DNA from: Streptomyces graminofaciens
GTDB taxonomy: Bacteria > Actinomycetota > Actinomycetes > Streptomycetales > Streptomycetaceae
DNA: 64,000 nt
NCBI RefSeq assembly: GCF_030294945.1
Contig: NZ_AP018448.1
Location: forward strand, 11,442,501 to 11,506,500
Direction: 5' to 3'
Positions 54,697 through 63,308 of the stretch are shown here, one piece after another; the stretch's first letter is position 1, and every line of letters starts with the position of its first letter. The notes under the pieces are model-generated. The model was not told where the DNA came from. It saw nothing but the letters and a program-made list of their open reading frames with translations, and searched no databases. The translations under genes were made by a program, and so were the position numbers.

Positions 54697-55547
54697 GGCT
54701 TCCTCTCCTCGCCGTCCGGTCCTGTTCCGTCCCCGTCCCCGTCCCCGTCGGAGCCGGAGCCGGAGCCGGAGTCGGAGCCGGAGTCGGAGTCGAGGAAGGA
54801 GTAGGCCGCCCAAGGCCCGGTGACCTGGACACGAGTTCCCGGTTCGCCGTGCTTCGCGCCGTCCGCGATTGCGGTGAACTCCTCGGAACGCGTACGCGGC
54901 ACCAGATAGGCGGCGTTGAGGACGTTCCGCCCGGCGGCACCGGACAGTGCGGCGTTCTGCGGCGGGTGGAGGCGGGCGGCTTCGGCGTGCGCGGAGAGCG
55001 TCGTGTGCAACCGGCCGGCGAAGTGTTCGACCCGTTGCCAGGCGTCCTCATGGGCGGTCGCCCGCTGTCGCCGCCGGCGCAGATAGTCCCGGCCGGACGC
55101 CGGCCTGGTCACCGCATCACCGCTGTCCGTCGGCTCGGCCTCGGGCTCGACGTACACCTTCACACCCCACTCGACCCGCCCTTCCAGCCGCTCCAGAGCG
55201 CCACGGAAGTGGCTTGCGCGTTCCTCCAGCATCACGCGGACCCCGTTGTCGTCCCGGAACACCGTGGCGAGCCGGAGGGGCAGCGGGGTCGTGACGGTCA
55301 TGAGGGCGTCGACGACCTGCTGGTGGGCACGGGCGGTCGCCGTCAGCCAGTCCAGATCCTCCAGACGGCGGCGGAGCGGCTCCTCGGCGAAGTCCCCCTC
55401 CGGCACGGTGCCGACGACGGCGGTCAGGCCGTGGTGGGTGAGCGGCGTGGGCGCGCCGCCCGCCACACCCGCCAGGTCGGAGGGCAAGGCGGAGGCCGCG
55501 CCGAGGGGCGGGCACACGGCGTAGACGTAACGCAGTTGTCCGGTCAC
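54693..55547 (-). CDS. gvpL: GvpL (GvpF/GvpL family)
   Basis: 284 aa. The N-terminal half has the GvpF/L pattern (RYVYAVCPPL, LPLRLATVFRDD); the second half has the alpha/beta domain with ANVYVEP-type motif VKVYVEPEAEP. The last 30 residues are a low-complexity tail of alternating Asp, Ser and Gly made by 6-bp repeats at about 54725-54792. It helps nucleate or chaperone the vesicle shell. Confidence 0.9.
   Translation of the reverse strand: MTGQLRYVYAVCPPLGAASALPSDLAGVAGGAPTPLTHHGLTAVVGTVPEGDFAEEPLRRRLEDLDWLTATARAHQQVVDALMTVTTPLPLRLATVFRDDNGVRVMLEERASHFRGALERLEGRVEWGVKVYVEPEAEPTDSGDAVTRPASGRDYLRRRRQRATAHEDAWQRVEHFAGRLHTTLSAHAEAARLHPPQNAALSGAAGRNVLNAAYLVPRTRSEEFTAIADGAKHGEPGTRVQVTGPWAAYSFLDSDSGSDSGSGSGSDGDGDGDGTGPDGEERKP
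54725..54792. repeat. 6-bp repeat array encoding the GvpL tail
   Basis: Units of GGAGCC/GGAGTC and CCCCGT repeat about ten times. They encode an acidic Asp/Ser/Gly tail and can change length by slippage without a frameshift. Confidence 0.8.
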
Positions 55548-55885
55548 GGGGTCTCCTCACGGACGTCCGAAGGGGCCTTCTTCCATTCCTCCAGCCGTGC
55601 CAGACGCTCACGCAACTCGGTGTTCTCCCGGGCGAGAGCGTCACGGCGGGCCCGGGTGGACAGGGCCGGGTCGTCCTCCCACCAGTCGATGCCCATCTCC
55701 TTCGCCTTGTCGACGGAGGCGACGACGAGCCGGAGCTTGACGGTGAGCAGCTCGATGTCCAGGAGGTTGATCCGGATGTCGCCCGCGATGACGACGCCCT
55801 TGTCGAGGACACGCTCCAGGATGTCGGCGAGATTGGCTCCGCCGCCCTGACCGTAGGGCTCCGGCAGCCGGCTCGGCACGGTCAT
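55544..55885 (-). CDS. gvpJ: GvpJ (GvpA family with C-terminal extension)
   Basis: 113 aa from ATG 55885. A GvpA core, LADILERVLDKGVVIAGDIR and LRLVVASVDKAKEMG, is followed by a charged coiled-coil tail (ALARENTELRERLARLEEWK). ATGA overlaps occur at both ends. Confidence 0.9.
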   Translation of the reverse strand: MTVPSRLPEPYGQGGGANLADILERVLDKGVVIAGDIRINLLDIELLTVKLRLVVASVDKAKEMGIDWWEDDPALSTRARRDALARENTELRERLARLEEWKKAPSDVREETP

Positions 55886-56925
55886 CGACGGCTCCCGCCC
55901 TCGGCGTACTCCGACTCGTACTCGGGGTCCTCCTCGTACGCGTCCGGGTCGCCATCCTCGTCGTACGGGCCCTCCTCCTCGTACGCCTCGTCGTCCTCCT
56001 CGACGTCCCGCGCCTCGGGGCTCTCGTCGCTCTCCGCGTGATCCTCTTCCTCGGCGACCGCGTCCTCGTGCGAGCGGACCGTCTCGCCGTCCCGGATCTC
56101 GCCCCGCCAGCCGTCCTCCGCCTCCCCCTCGAGGGTGAGGAAGCAGACGAAGTTCCTGAGGTCGAGACGGGCACGGCGGCCCTGCGCGCGCCACAGGTTG
56201 CCGGTCTTCTCGAACAGGCCCGAGGGGTGGTACTCGATGACCAGCAGTACGCGGGTGAGGTTGTCGGCGAGCCGGTGGAAGGAGACGACACCCTTCGCCG
56301 TGCCCTTGGCTCCCTCCGACGTCCAGGAGATCCGGTCGTCCGGGATCTGCTCGGTGGTCGTCGCCCGCCAACTGCGGTGGGACCGGAACACCTTGAGCTG
56401 CCAGTCGGACCGGGTGTCGTCGGTGCGGCTCGCGCTCTCGACGCCCTGGGCGAAGGCACTGAAGTCCTGGTAGCACGTCCACTGGTCGTAGGCGGTGCGC
56501 AGGGGCACGCCGACGTCGATCCGCTCGACGATGGCGGTGGGCTTCCGGCCCGCCCCGCCGTTGCGCCCGCCCTTGCCGCCCCCGAGGTTCTTCAGGGCGC
56601 CCACCAGCGTGTCCTTCGCGTGTGCGGCTCCGAGTTCCAGCGCGGAGCGCACGGGGCCCTTGCCCTGGGCGAGTTTGCGGCCGCCGTCGAGGGCGAGCCG
56701 GGCGAATCCGGGGCTGTCGCCCTCGGCGATGTCGTTCAGCTTGACCGTGGCCTCGCCCAGCTTGCGCCCCGCGCCCACGAGCAGCCGCTGGGCCTGCACG
56801 GCGAGGTACTCCCGCACCTCCGCCCTGAGCCGGTCCGCCGCCGCGCTCCGCGCCAGGCCGGCCGGCGGATCGCCGCCGACGGCCCTGCCCGCGGCGGAGG
56901 TCGCCGATCCGAGGGTCCCGGTCAT
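55882..56925 (-). CDS. gvpZ: GvpZ, SRPBCC-type gas vesicle protein with acidic tail
   Basis: 347 aa. An N-terminal helical region (about 1-125) precedes a START/SRPBCC-type domain (about 130-275; VPLRTAYDQWTCYQDFSAFA). The last 60 residues are strongly acidic (Glu/Asp/Tyr-rich, for example EEEGPYDEDGDPD). Known only from actinobacterial gas vesicle clusters; function not established. Confidence 0.85.
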   Translation of the reverse strand: MTGTLGSATSAAGRAVGGDPPAGLARSAAADRLRAEVREYLAVQAQRLLVGAGRKLGEATVKLNDIAEGDSPGFARLALDGGRKLAQGKGPVRSALELGAAHAKDTLVGALKNLGGGKGGRNGGAGRKPTAIVERIDVGVPLRTAYDQWTCYQDFSAFAQGVESASRTDDTRSDWQLKVFRSHRSWRATTTEQIPDDRISWTSEGAKGTAKGVVSFHRLADNLTRVLLVIEYHPSGLFEKTGNLWRAQGRRARLDLRNFVCFLTLEGEAEDGWRGEIRDGETVRSHEDAVAEEEDHAESDESPEARDVEEDDEAYEEEGPYDEDGDPDAYEEDPEYESEYAEGGSRR

Positions 56926-57488
56926 CGGCCTCCGCCCCCCTTCTGCACCCGGGCTCCGGCCCCGGTCCTCTGCGCCGCCGCCGTCTTCTTCCCGGCCGCA
57001 CCGCGAGGGGCGGACTGCTTGGCGGGAGCCTTACGGGCGGTCTTCTTCGCGGGGGCCCTCGCGACGGCCTTCTTCGCCGGTGCCTTGCGGGAGGCGCCCT
57101 TCCGCCGAGGCCGGTCGCCCACGTCTTCGCCCTCGCCCTGCACGTCCTCCTCGTCCCGCCCGCCGGGCACGACGCCGACGAGGCGGTCCCGCACTTCGGC
57201 CGTACGGACGTGCAGCCGGTCGGCGAACGCGTCCAACTGCCGCTCGACCACGGCACCGGACGCGGCCCTGCCGGCGCCCCGCAGATCCTCGCGCAGCTGG
57301 TTCCCGATCTCCTTGAACCGGGGGTTGTCCCGCAGTCGGCCGGCCACCAGGTCCGTGACGGCCCGCGGGGTCAGGTGCAGCCGCCTGGCCGCCACCAGCG
57401 AACCGACCACGAGCGCCAGTCTCAGCTTCCTCGTACGTCCGAGGGCGTATCCGGCCCCCATCGCGAGGCCCAGTCCCGTTCGGTTCAT
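56922..57488 (-). CDS. gvpY: GvpY with histone-H1-like basic tail
   Basis: 188 aa from ATG 57488. An N-terminal hydrophobic segment (LALVVGSLVAARRLHLTPRA) and a helical middle are followed by a tail with KAPAKK repeats (RKAPAKKAVARAPAKK), like bacterial histone H1 proteins. It overlaps both neighbours by 4 bp. Confidence 0.85.
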   Translation of the reverse strand: MNRTGLGLAMGAGYALGRTRKLRLALVVGSLVAARRLHLTPRAVTDLVAGRLRDNPRFKEIGNQLREDLRGAGRAASGAVVERQLDAFADRLHVRTAEVRDRLVGVVPGGRDEEDVQGEGEDVGDRPRRKGASRKAPAKKAVARAPAKKTARKAPAKQSAPRGAAGKKTAAAQRTGAGARVQKGGGGR

Positions 57489-57751
57489 CGTGCCGTCCCG
57501 TCGTCCGTTCCCGCGCTGCCGCGCGTCGCGATCTCCAGCCGGTCGAGGAGCTCGTCCTCCGCCCGGTCGAACTCCTCCTCCGTGATCTCCCCGTCCGTCA
57601 GCCGCTCCTCCAGCCGGGACAGTTCGGCCCGTACCGCGGCAGGGTCGTAGTAGATCCGTTCGGCTTCCCGGACGACCTGTCCGATCACCCACGCGCTGCC
57701 GCGCACCGGGGCGAACGGCAGCAGCAGCACCTCTCCGATCAGCCCCACCAC
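57485..57751 (-). CDS. gvpG: GvpG
   Basis: 88 aa, typical GvpG: MVGLIGEVLLLPFAPVRGSA followed by a charged helix LEERLTDGEITEEEFDRAED. Accessory assembly protein, 6 bp after gvpF. Confidence 0.92.
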   Translation of the reverse strand: MVGLIGEVLLLPFAPVRGSAWVIGQVVREAERIYYDPAAVRAELSRLEERLTDGEITEEEFDRAEDELLDRLEIATRGSAGTDDGTAR

Positions 57752-57757
57752 GCGCCC

Positions 57758-58513
57758 CTACTCCTCGTCGGCCGTCCCGGCGGGCTCGGCCGGTCCGGGC
57801 TCGACGAAGCTGTACGGCGGCAGCGGGCCGTTGAGGCGGAGGTCGAGGTGCGGATGGGCCTTGCGGAACTCGTCCGCCGCCTCTGTGAAGCCCGCGGCCG
57901 CGTCCCGGTCCACCAAGAAAGAGACGTTGGTCAGCCAGCCGGTCGACTCCGGCCCCACGCCGACGGCCGCGGCGAGCGGCTCCAGGGCCTGCCGCACGGC
58001 GGCCGCGTCCTCGGCCTCCTGTGCCTTGACCGCGGCGGCGACCATCTCGCCGAGCTGGATCTTCTGCTCGTAACTGCCGCCGCCCGCCTGCCGGTTGGCC
58101 TCGACGAAGGCCCGCAGCTCGGGGCTGCCCGCCATCACCGTGTGCAGTACGGCGTTCTCGACATGGATGGCCTTGACGTTGTACTCGACCTTGTTGTCGA
58201 GGGCCCGCAGCCGCTCCTCGTAGTGCCCGGCGCGCTCCGCGAGCACCCCGGTGACGGAGTCGTCGTCGGGGGCGACACTGCCGAACCGCATGGGCAGCAC
58301 GCAGCCGGCGGCGCCCGCCTCGGCGAGCACGTTCTGGTGGGCGAGGAGGTCCCGGCGCTTGGGCCGCAGCCCCTCGGGCGCGTCGCTGACGACCGCCGCC
58401 AGGCCCTGCTCCTTGAGCACACGCACGGTCACCGGCGGGTCGCCCACGCCGGCCATGCCCTCGGGGAGAGCCGGGTGCGAGCTCGCGCTGATCCCGTAGA
58501 CGTACGTGCTCAC
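57758..58513 (-). CDS. gvpF: GvpF
   Basis: 251 aa. GvpF family: [35 protein letters not shown] and [13 protein letters not shown]. It interacts with GvpA during nucleation. Its ATG overlaps the gvpA stop. Confidence 0.92.
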   Translation of the reverse strand: MSTYVYGISASSHPALPEGMAGVGDPPVTVRVLKEQGLAAVVSDAPEGLRPKRRDLLAHQNVLAEAGAAGCVLPMRFGSVAPDDDSVTGVLAERAGHYEERLRALDNKVEYNVKAIHVENAVLHTVMAGSPELRAFVEANRQAGGGSYEQKIQLGEMVAAAVKAQEAEDAAAVRQALEPLAAAVGVGPESTGWLTNVSFLVDRDAAAGFTEAADEFRKAHPHLDLRLNGPLPPYSFVEPGPAEPAGTADEE

Positions 58514-58935
58514 TCCTGCTCCTCCTTCCGGCGTGACGCGGTGCTCTTGCGGGCGCGCGGCCCGGGCTCGGCGTCGGCCTCCCCACGGGCCTGCTTGAAG
58601 GCGTCGGAGATGGTCTCGGCCGCTCCGGACAGCGCGCCCTTGGACTTGCCGCGCGCACCGGACTCGGTGATCTCACCGACGAGGTCGGGCAGGCCGGGGC
58701 TCTTGCGCGGGCCGGCCTCCAGGTCGAGGCGGTTGCACGCCTCGGCGAACCGCAGATAGGTGTCGACGCTGGCCACGACCACGCGTACGTCGATCTTGAG
58801 GATCTCGATGCCGACCAGGGAGACCCGTACGAACGCGTCGATGACGAGGCCCCTGTCCAGGATCAGTTCCAGCACGTCGTAGAGGCCGCTGCTGCCGCCT
58901 CCACCGCCGGTCTGTTGTGCCGGTACGACGGTCAT
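58510..58935 (-). CDS. gvpA: GvpA, gas vesicle structural protein
   Basis: 141 aa. The core [20 protein letters not shown] and [20 protein letters not shown] forms the ribbed shell. The C-terminal 70 residues are charged and longer than in cyanobacterial GvpA (about 70 aa in total), as in other Streptomyces proteins of this name. Confidence 0.93.
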   Translation of the reverse strand: MTVVPAQQTGGGGGSSGLYDVLELILDRGLVIDAFVRVSLVGIEILKIDVRVVVASVDTYLRFAEACNRLDLEAGPRKSPGLPDLVGEITESGARGKSKGALSGAAETISDAFKQARGEADAEPGPRARKSTASRRKEEQE

Positions 58936-59010
58936 GTGGGCCGTGCCTCCTTGTCTCGGGAACGGTGGGTCCGGAACGTGCGGGTGCTCGGGGGAGTGCC
59001 GGGAACGGCG

Positions 59011-59298
59011 CTAACGCCCGCCGCGCGGGTGCGGGTCGGCCCGCCCCCGTTCGTAGCGGCGGAGACGCCGGTAGCCGGTGAGCTGTCCCCTCGGATCCAG
59101 GTCGACCCGGTAACTCGCCATCAGGCTCATCGTGTCGGGAACCCGCGCGAGTTCGAGGACCTCGACCTCCAAGGACCACCCGTCCTCCGTCTGCTCGAAG
59201 GACGAGACGGTCTCGGCGGTCATGCCGGTCAACTCGGCGAGTTGGGCCCGCGCCTGACGCAGTACCTCCATCGGGTTCGGCCGCTCGTCGTCCGTCAT
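59011..59298 (-). CDS. gvpO: GvpO, first gene of the gas vesicle cluster
   Basis: 95 aa from ATG 59298 (AGGA 7 nt upstream). GvpO pattern: RQARAQLAELTGMTAETVSS and GWSLEVEVLELARVPDTMSL. It precedes gvpA by 75 bp, so the promoter for the cluster should lie in 59299-59497. Confidence 0.9.
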   Translation of the reverse strand: MTDDERPNPMEVLRQARAQLAELTGMTAETVSSFEQTEDGWSLEVEVLELARVPDTMSLMASYRVDLDPRGQLTGYRRLRRYERGRADPHPRGGR

Positions 59299-59497
59299 AC
59301 CGCCGTCCTGGCTCGTCGAGATCTGTCGCGTTCCATACGTTCCGGGGGTTACGTGAAGTCCGTGTCCACGATGTGTTGTTCGTGTCCCCCGAGTGGCCCG
59401 GAGCCTCGTGGCCAAACCTTCACGGGCCCGGGCTTCGGGGGCTACGACGACGTACGGCCCGTGTGAGCCTCCGTCAGCAAGGGTTCTCGGACAGGTG

Positions 59498-59992
59498 TCA
59501 CGTCCGGTGGTGCGGGCTCTCGGGGTCGACGGTGTCCGGGCGCGGTGCCGGGGTGCCGGGCGCGGTGGGTGGCATCGGCGGATGGGGATACGGCGTGCCG
59601 AGACCGTCGGCCGGCCCGGACGGTGTCTTCCCTCCGACGCCTTGGCCCCGCTCCGAGGCGGGCGGCCCGGCCCCTCGTTCGGGCGTGGGCCGGGACGGCG
59701 CGTGCGGGCGGGCGGCGCCGCGCAGTACGTACGCCACGACGCCGAGGACCGCCGCGGTGATCAGCGCGGCGGCCCAGCCGGGCAGCCCGATGTCGAGGGC
59801 CAGCCCCAGGGCGAACGCGACGGAGGCGCCCGCGTAGAGAGCCACGGCGCCGGACGCCGCGTACAGCGTGGCCTTCCGGCGCTGCTTGCGGGTCTGCTCG
59901 CGCAACTCGTCGCGGATCGTCTCGCGCGCCACCTGTGCCAGTTCGTCGACCAGGTGCTTGTCCAGATGCTCCAGGTGATCCATGCGCTTCAT
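59498..59992 (-). CDS. Holin-like membrane protein
   Basis: 164 aa from ATG 59992. A charged N-terminal helix (HLDKHLVDELAQVARETIRD) is followed by two hydrophobic segments (ATLYAASGAVALYAGASVAF and WAAALITAAVLGVVAYVL), as in the actinobacterial holin-like family, and a long Pro-rich tail. It sits upstream of gvpO on the same strand; a role with vesicles is not shown. Confidence 0.7.
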   Translation of the reverse strand: MKRMDHLEHLDKHLVDELAQVARETIRDELREQTRKQRRKATLYAASGAVALYAGASVAFALGLALDIGLPGWAAALITAAVLGVVAYVLRGAARPHAPSRPTPERGAGPPASERGQGVGGKTPSGPADGLGTPYPHPPMPPTAPGTPAPRPDTVDPESPHHRT

Positions 59993-60208
59993 GCCCGCCG
60001 GGTACCCGTGGTCACCCGCCCGTAACGTCCACCCCCACCGGCCAACAAGCTCTGCCCCGCACGGGCATGGCCCGAATCGGCGACGCCCTGACGAGGCGTG
60101 GGCGAGGGCGGTTCGCACGAGTCACCGGAGTGATTCCACCGCTACGGCGGAAGGCTGACTACTGCGGGAAACGCCCCGCCCCGAGAGGAGCGGAGGGGTG
60201 TTCGGACC

Positions 60209-63169
60209 GTGGAGCTGAGCCGTGTGGAGTTCAGGGTGCTGGGACGCGTCGAGGCCGTCGGCGCCGGCGGGACGCTGACGCTCGGCGGACCCAAGCCACG
60301 CACGCTCCTCGCGGCCCTCCTGCTGAACGCGAACACCGCGATCCCCGCCGACCGGCTCTGCGACGTGCTGTGGACCGGAAGCCCACCGGCCTCCGCGCAG
60401 GCGAACCTGCGCAGTTACGCCGCCGGCCTGCGCCGTTCGCTCAACACGGCCTCGGACGGCGACCGACTCAGCCACGGCCACCAGGGATACCGTCTCCGGC
60501 TCCAGCCGGACGAACTGGACCTGCGGCTCTTCGACGACCTGACGACACGCGGCCGGGCCGCCCTGGCCGCAGGAGATCACCGCTCGGCGGCCGACCGGCT
60601 GCGCGCCGCCCTGGACCTGTGGCGCGGCGCCGCCTTCGACGGACTGGCACATCACTCCGCCCTGCACATGGAGGCGTTGCGGCTGGAGGAGTCCCGGCTC
60701 GCCGTCTTCGAGGATCACGCCGCGGCCCGCCTCGCGCTGGGCGAGTACGAGGAACTCGTCCCGGAGCTACGGGCCCAGACCGCGGCACACCCGCTGCGCG
60801 AGCGATTATGGGCACTGCTGATCACCGCCCAGTACCACTGCGGACGTCCGGGCGACGCGCTCCGCTCCTACGCCCGGGCCCGCCGGACGCTCCGCGACGA
60901 GCTCGGACTCGACCCCGGCGCCGAACTGCGACGGCTGCACCAGGCCGTACTCGCCCGTGACCTGCCGCCGGCCGCCGGATCACCACCGGCGGCCCCTGCC
61001 GAACCCCTCCGACCGCCCCCGCCCGCCGCGCACACGGGCGGCAGGCCAGGACCGGCGTCAGGCTGGCCGATCTGCCAACTTCCCACGCTCATACCGGACT
61101 TCGTCGGCCGCGAGAAGCTGCTCGAGCGCGCGGCAGAACTGCTCGCCACGCCGAACGGCGAAAGGCCGCCGCCGTTGGTGCCGGTCCTGGTCCTGACCGG
61201 TCTGCCCGGTGTGGGCAAGACGGCCGCGGTCACCCACCTCGCCCACCGGCTCCGCGGCACCTTCCCCGACGGCCAGCTCTACGTCCAGCTCGACGGCGCT
61301 CGCGGGCCGTACCGCACGTCGGCCACCGTCCTGGCCGATCTGCTGCTCGGTATCGGGGTGCCGGGTTCGGCGATCCCCAGGACCGAGTCCCAGCGGGCCG
61401 CCCTGTTCCGTTCGAGGCTCGCCGGCCGCCGGGTGCTGGTCGTCCTGGACGACGCACCGGACACCTCCCAGATCCAGTACCTGCTGCCCGGGAGCGCCGG
61501 CTGTGCCGTCCTGGTCACCAGCCGGGCGCGGCTGACCGCCATCCCCGGCGCGCACCTGCTCGACGTGGAGCCGCTGGACGACACCGACGGGCGTACCCTG
61601 CTCGACCGGATCGCGGGAACGCGGCGCTTCGCCGTCGAGCCGGAGGCGACGGGACGTCTCCTCGACGGATGCGCGGGCCTTCCCCTGGCCCTCAGGGTGG
61701 CGGGCGCCCGGCTGGCCGGAAATCCGCACCGCCCCGTGCGCTGGCTGGCCGAACGGCTGGCCGACGAGCAACGCCGGCTGGGCGAGCTGCGCGCCGGTGA
61801 CCTCGCCATGCGTGCCTGTGTCGCCACCGCGTACCGCGGGCTGGACCCGGACACCGCCCGGGCGTTCCGCGCCCTCGGCCTGCTCCCCACGGGCGAGTTC
61901 CCGTCCTGGGTACCCTCGGTGATCATGTCCGGCCCGGCCGGGGACGAGGAAACGGACGACCGGGTCGACGACATCCTCGACACGCTGATCCACGCCAACC
62001 TCATCCGGGTCCACCAGATCGGCCCGGACGGTCGGCCCCGCTACCGCGTCCACGACCTGCTGCGTGCCTACGCCGCGGAACGTGCCGCCGAGGAGGAGTC
62101 CCCGGCACGGCAGCGGGAGATCGTCGCACGGGTCCTGGACGGCTGGCTGCGGCGGGTGGTCACGGTGGGGGAGGAGCTGCGGCGAACGGGCGCGGACACC
62201 GCCACCGCGTGGCTCGAGTTCGAACGGACGGGTCTGGCCGCCACCGTGGAGTTCGCCGCGCGCGCCGGTCACGGTGAACAGGCGAGCGAACTCGCCGCCG
62301 CCCTGGACGACATATGTCATCAGCGGAACTGGTGGGACGACTGGGAGCGCATGGCGCGGGCCGTGCTGGCCCGGGCGTCGGCCGACGGTGACCGCAGACG
62401 TGTCGCGATGGCCGAGGGCTCGCTCGCCCGGGCCGCCGTGGGGCGCGGCCGGGCGGACGAGGCGGTGCGCTGGTTCGCCTCCGCCATCAAGCAGTTGGAC
62501 GAGCTGGGGGAACGGCGCCGGGCCGCCTACCTGCGCGTCCACTGCAGTTTCGCGGTCGCGGACCGGGGGATGGCACAGCATGCCCACGCCGACGCGTCCG
62601 CGGCCGTCGCCGCCCTGAGCACGCTGGGCGACCCGCACGGCAAGGTACTGGCCCTGCGCAGCCTGGGCGCGGTGCTGCTCTGCCTGCACCGGGAGGCCGA
62701 GGCCGTGCCCGTGCTGGAGAGCGCCCTGGAGACGGCCGAACGACTGGGGCATCCGCTGGCGCTGGCCGATGTCCTGCAGGCCCTGGCCGTGTCCGAGATC
62801 TCCCTGGGCCGCTACCGGACGGCCGCCCGCCACCTGGACCGGGCGCTCGTCCACTACCGCCGGGTCCGGCACCGTCCCGGCGAGGCGTACGCGCTGTACA
62901 CGATCGGGCGGCTGCGGGTGGCCAGGGAACCGGGACGGGCCGCCGAGGCACTCCGCCCGCTCGCCGAGGCCGCGGAGGTGTTCGCCGAACTCGGTGAGCG
63001 ACGCGGCGAGGCACTGACCGCGTTCATGCAGGCCCGCACGTACGCCGCCCTGGGCCAGCGGGAGCGGGCGGAGGCCTGTTTCGGGGTGGCACTGGCCGGG
63101 TTCGGCGCACTGCGCATGCCCGACTGGGAGAAGAGCGCCCGCAAGGAACTCTGCGCTCTCGACGGCTGA
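60209..63169 (+). CDS. AfsR-like regulator with TTA codon (SARP, NB-ARC, TPR)
   Basis: 986 aa from GTG 60209. OmpR-type winged helix (about 1-95) and BTAD domain (about 100-250), then an NB-ARC ATPase (about 300-560) with Walker A TGLPGVGKTAAV, then a C-terminal tetratricopeptide array (about 680-980). Such proteins activate antibiotic genes and integrate other signals. Codon 200 at 60806-60808 is TTA, the only one I found, so translation should need the bldA tRNA. It is divergent from the holin-like gene and 139 bp before the isocyanide synthase. Confidence 0.9.
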   Translation: MELSRVEFRVLGRVEAVGAGGTLTLGGPKPRTLLAALLLNANTAIPADRLCDVLWTGSPPASAQANLRSYAAGLRRSLNTASDGDRLSHGHQGYRLRLQPDELDLRLFDDLTTRGRAALAAGDHRSAADRLRAALDLWRGAAFDGLAHHSALHMEALRLEESRLAVFEDHAAARLALGEYEELVPELRAQTAAHPLRERLWALLITAQYHCGRPGDALRSYARARRTLRDELGLDPGAELRRLHQAVLARDLPPAAGSPPAAPAEPLRPPPPAAHTGGRPGPASGWPICQLPTLIPDFVGREKLLERAAELLATPNGERPPPLVPVLVLTGLPGVGKTAAVTHLAHRLRGTFPDGQLYVQLDGARGPYRTSATVLADLLLGIGVPGSAIPRTESQRAALFRSRLAGRRVLVVLDDAPDTSQIQYLLPGSAGCAVLVTSRARLTAIPGAHLLDVEPLDDTDGRTLLDRIAGTRRFAVEPEATGRLLDGCAGLPLALRVAGARLAGNPHRPVRWLAERLADEQRRLGELRAGDLAMRACVATAYRGLDPDTARAFRALGLLPTGEFPSWVPSVIMSGPAGDEETDDRVDDILDTLIHANLIRVHQIGPDGRPRYRVHDLLRAYAAERAAEEESPARQREIVARVLDGWLRRVVTVGEELRRTGADTATAWLEFERTGLAATVEFAARAGHGEQASELAAALDDICHQRNWWDDWERMARAVLARASADGDRRRVAMAEGSLARAAVGRGRADEAVRWFASAIKQLDELGERRRAAYLRVHCSFAVADRGMAQHAHADASAAVAALSTLGDPHGKVLALRSLGAVLLCLHREAEAVPVLESALETAERLGHPLALADVLQALAVSEISLGRYRTAARHLDRALVHYRRVRHRPGEAYALYTIGRLRVAREPGRAAEALRPLAEAAEVFAELGERRGEALTAFMQARTYAALGQRERAEACFGVALAGFGALRMPDWEKSARKELCALDG

Positions 63170-63308
63170 CCCCACCGAGGCGGTCGCGGCACTCGGGCTC
63201 ACTGAGACTGTCGTCTCCTGTTGCGTCCTACGAAACCAGTTCGGCCTTGTGCGTTTTGTGTGCGCCGTGGGGCGAGGGTGGTTGAAGTCCCCACTATCAG
63301 GAGGTGCG

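Noticed and set aside
59299..59497. ECF-like promoter (GGAAC elements) before gvpO
   Set aside because: Two GGAACG copies occur near 59335 on the minus strand, but no convincing -10 at a fixed distance, so no promoter is called.
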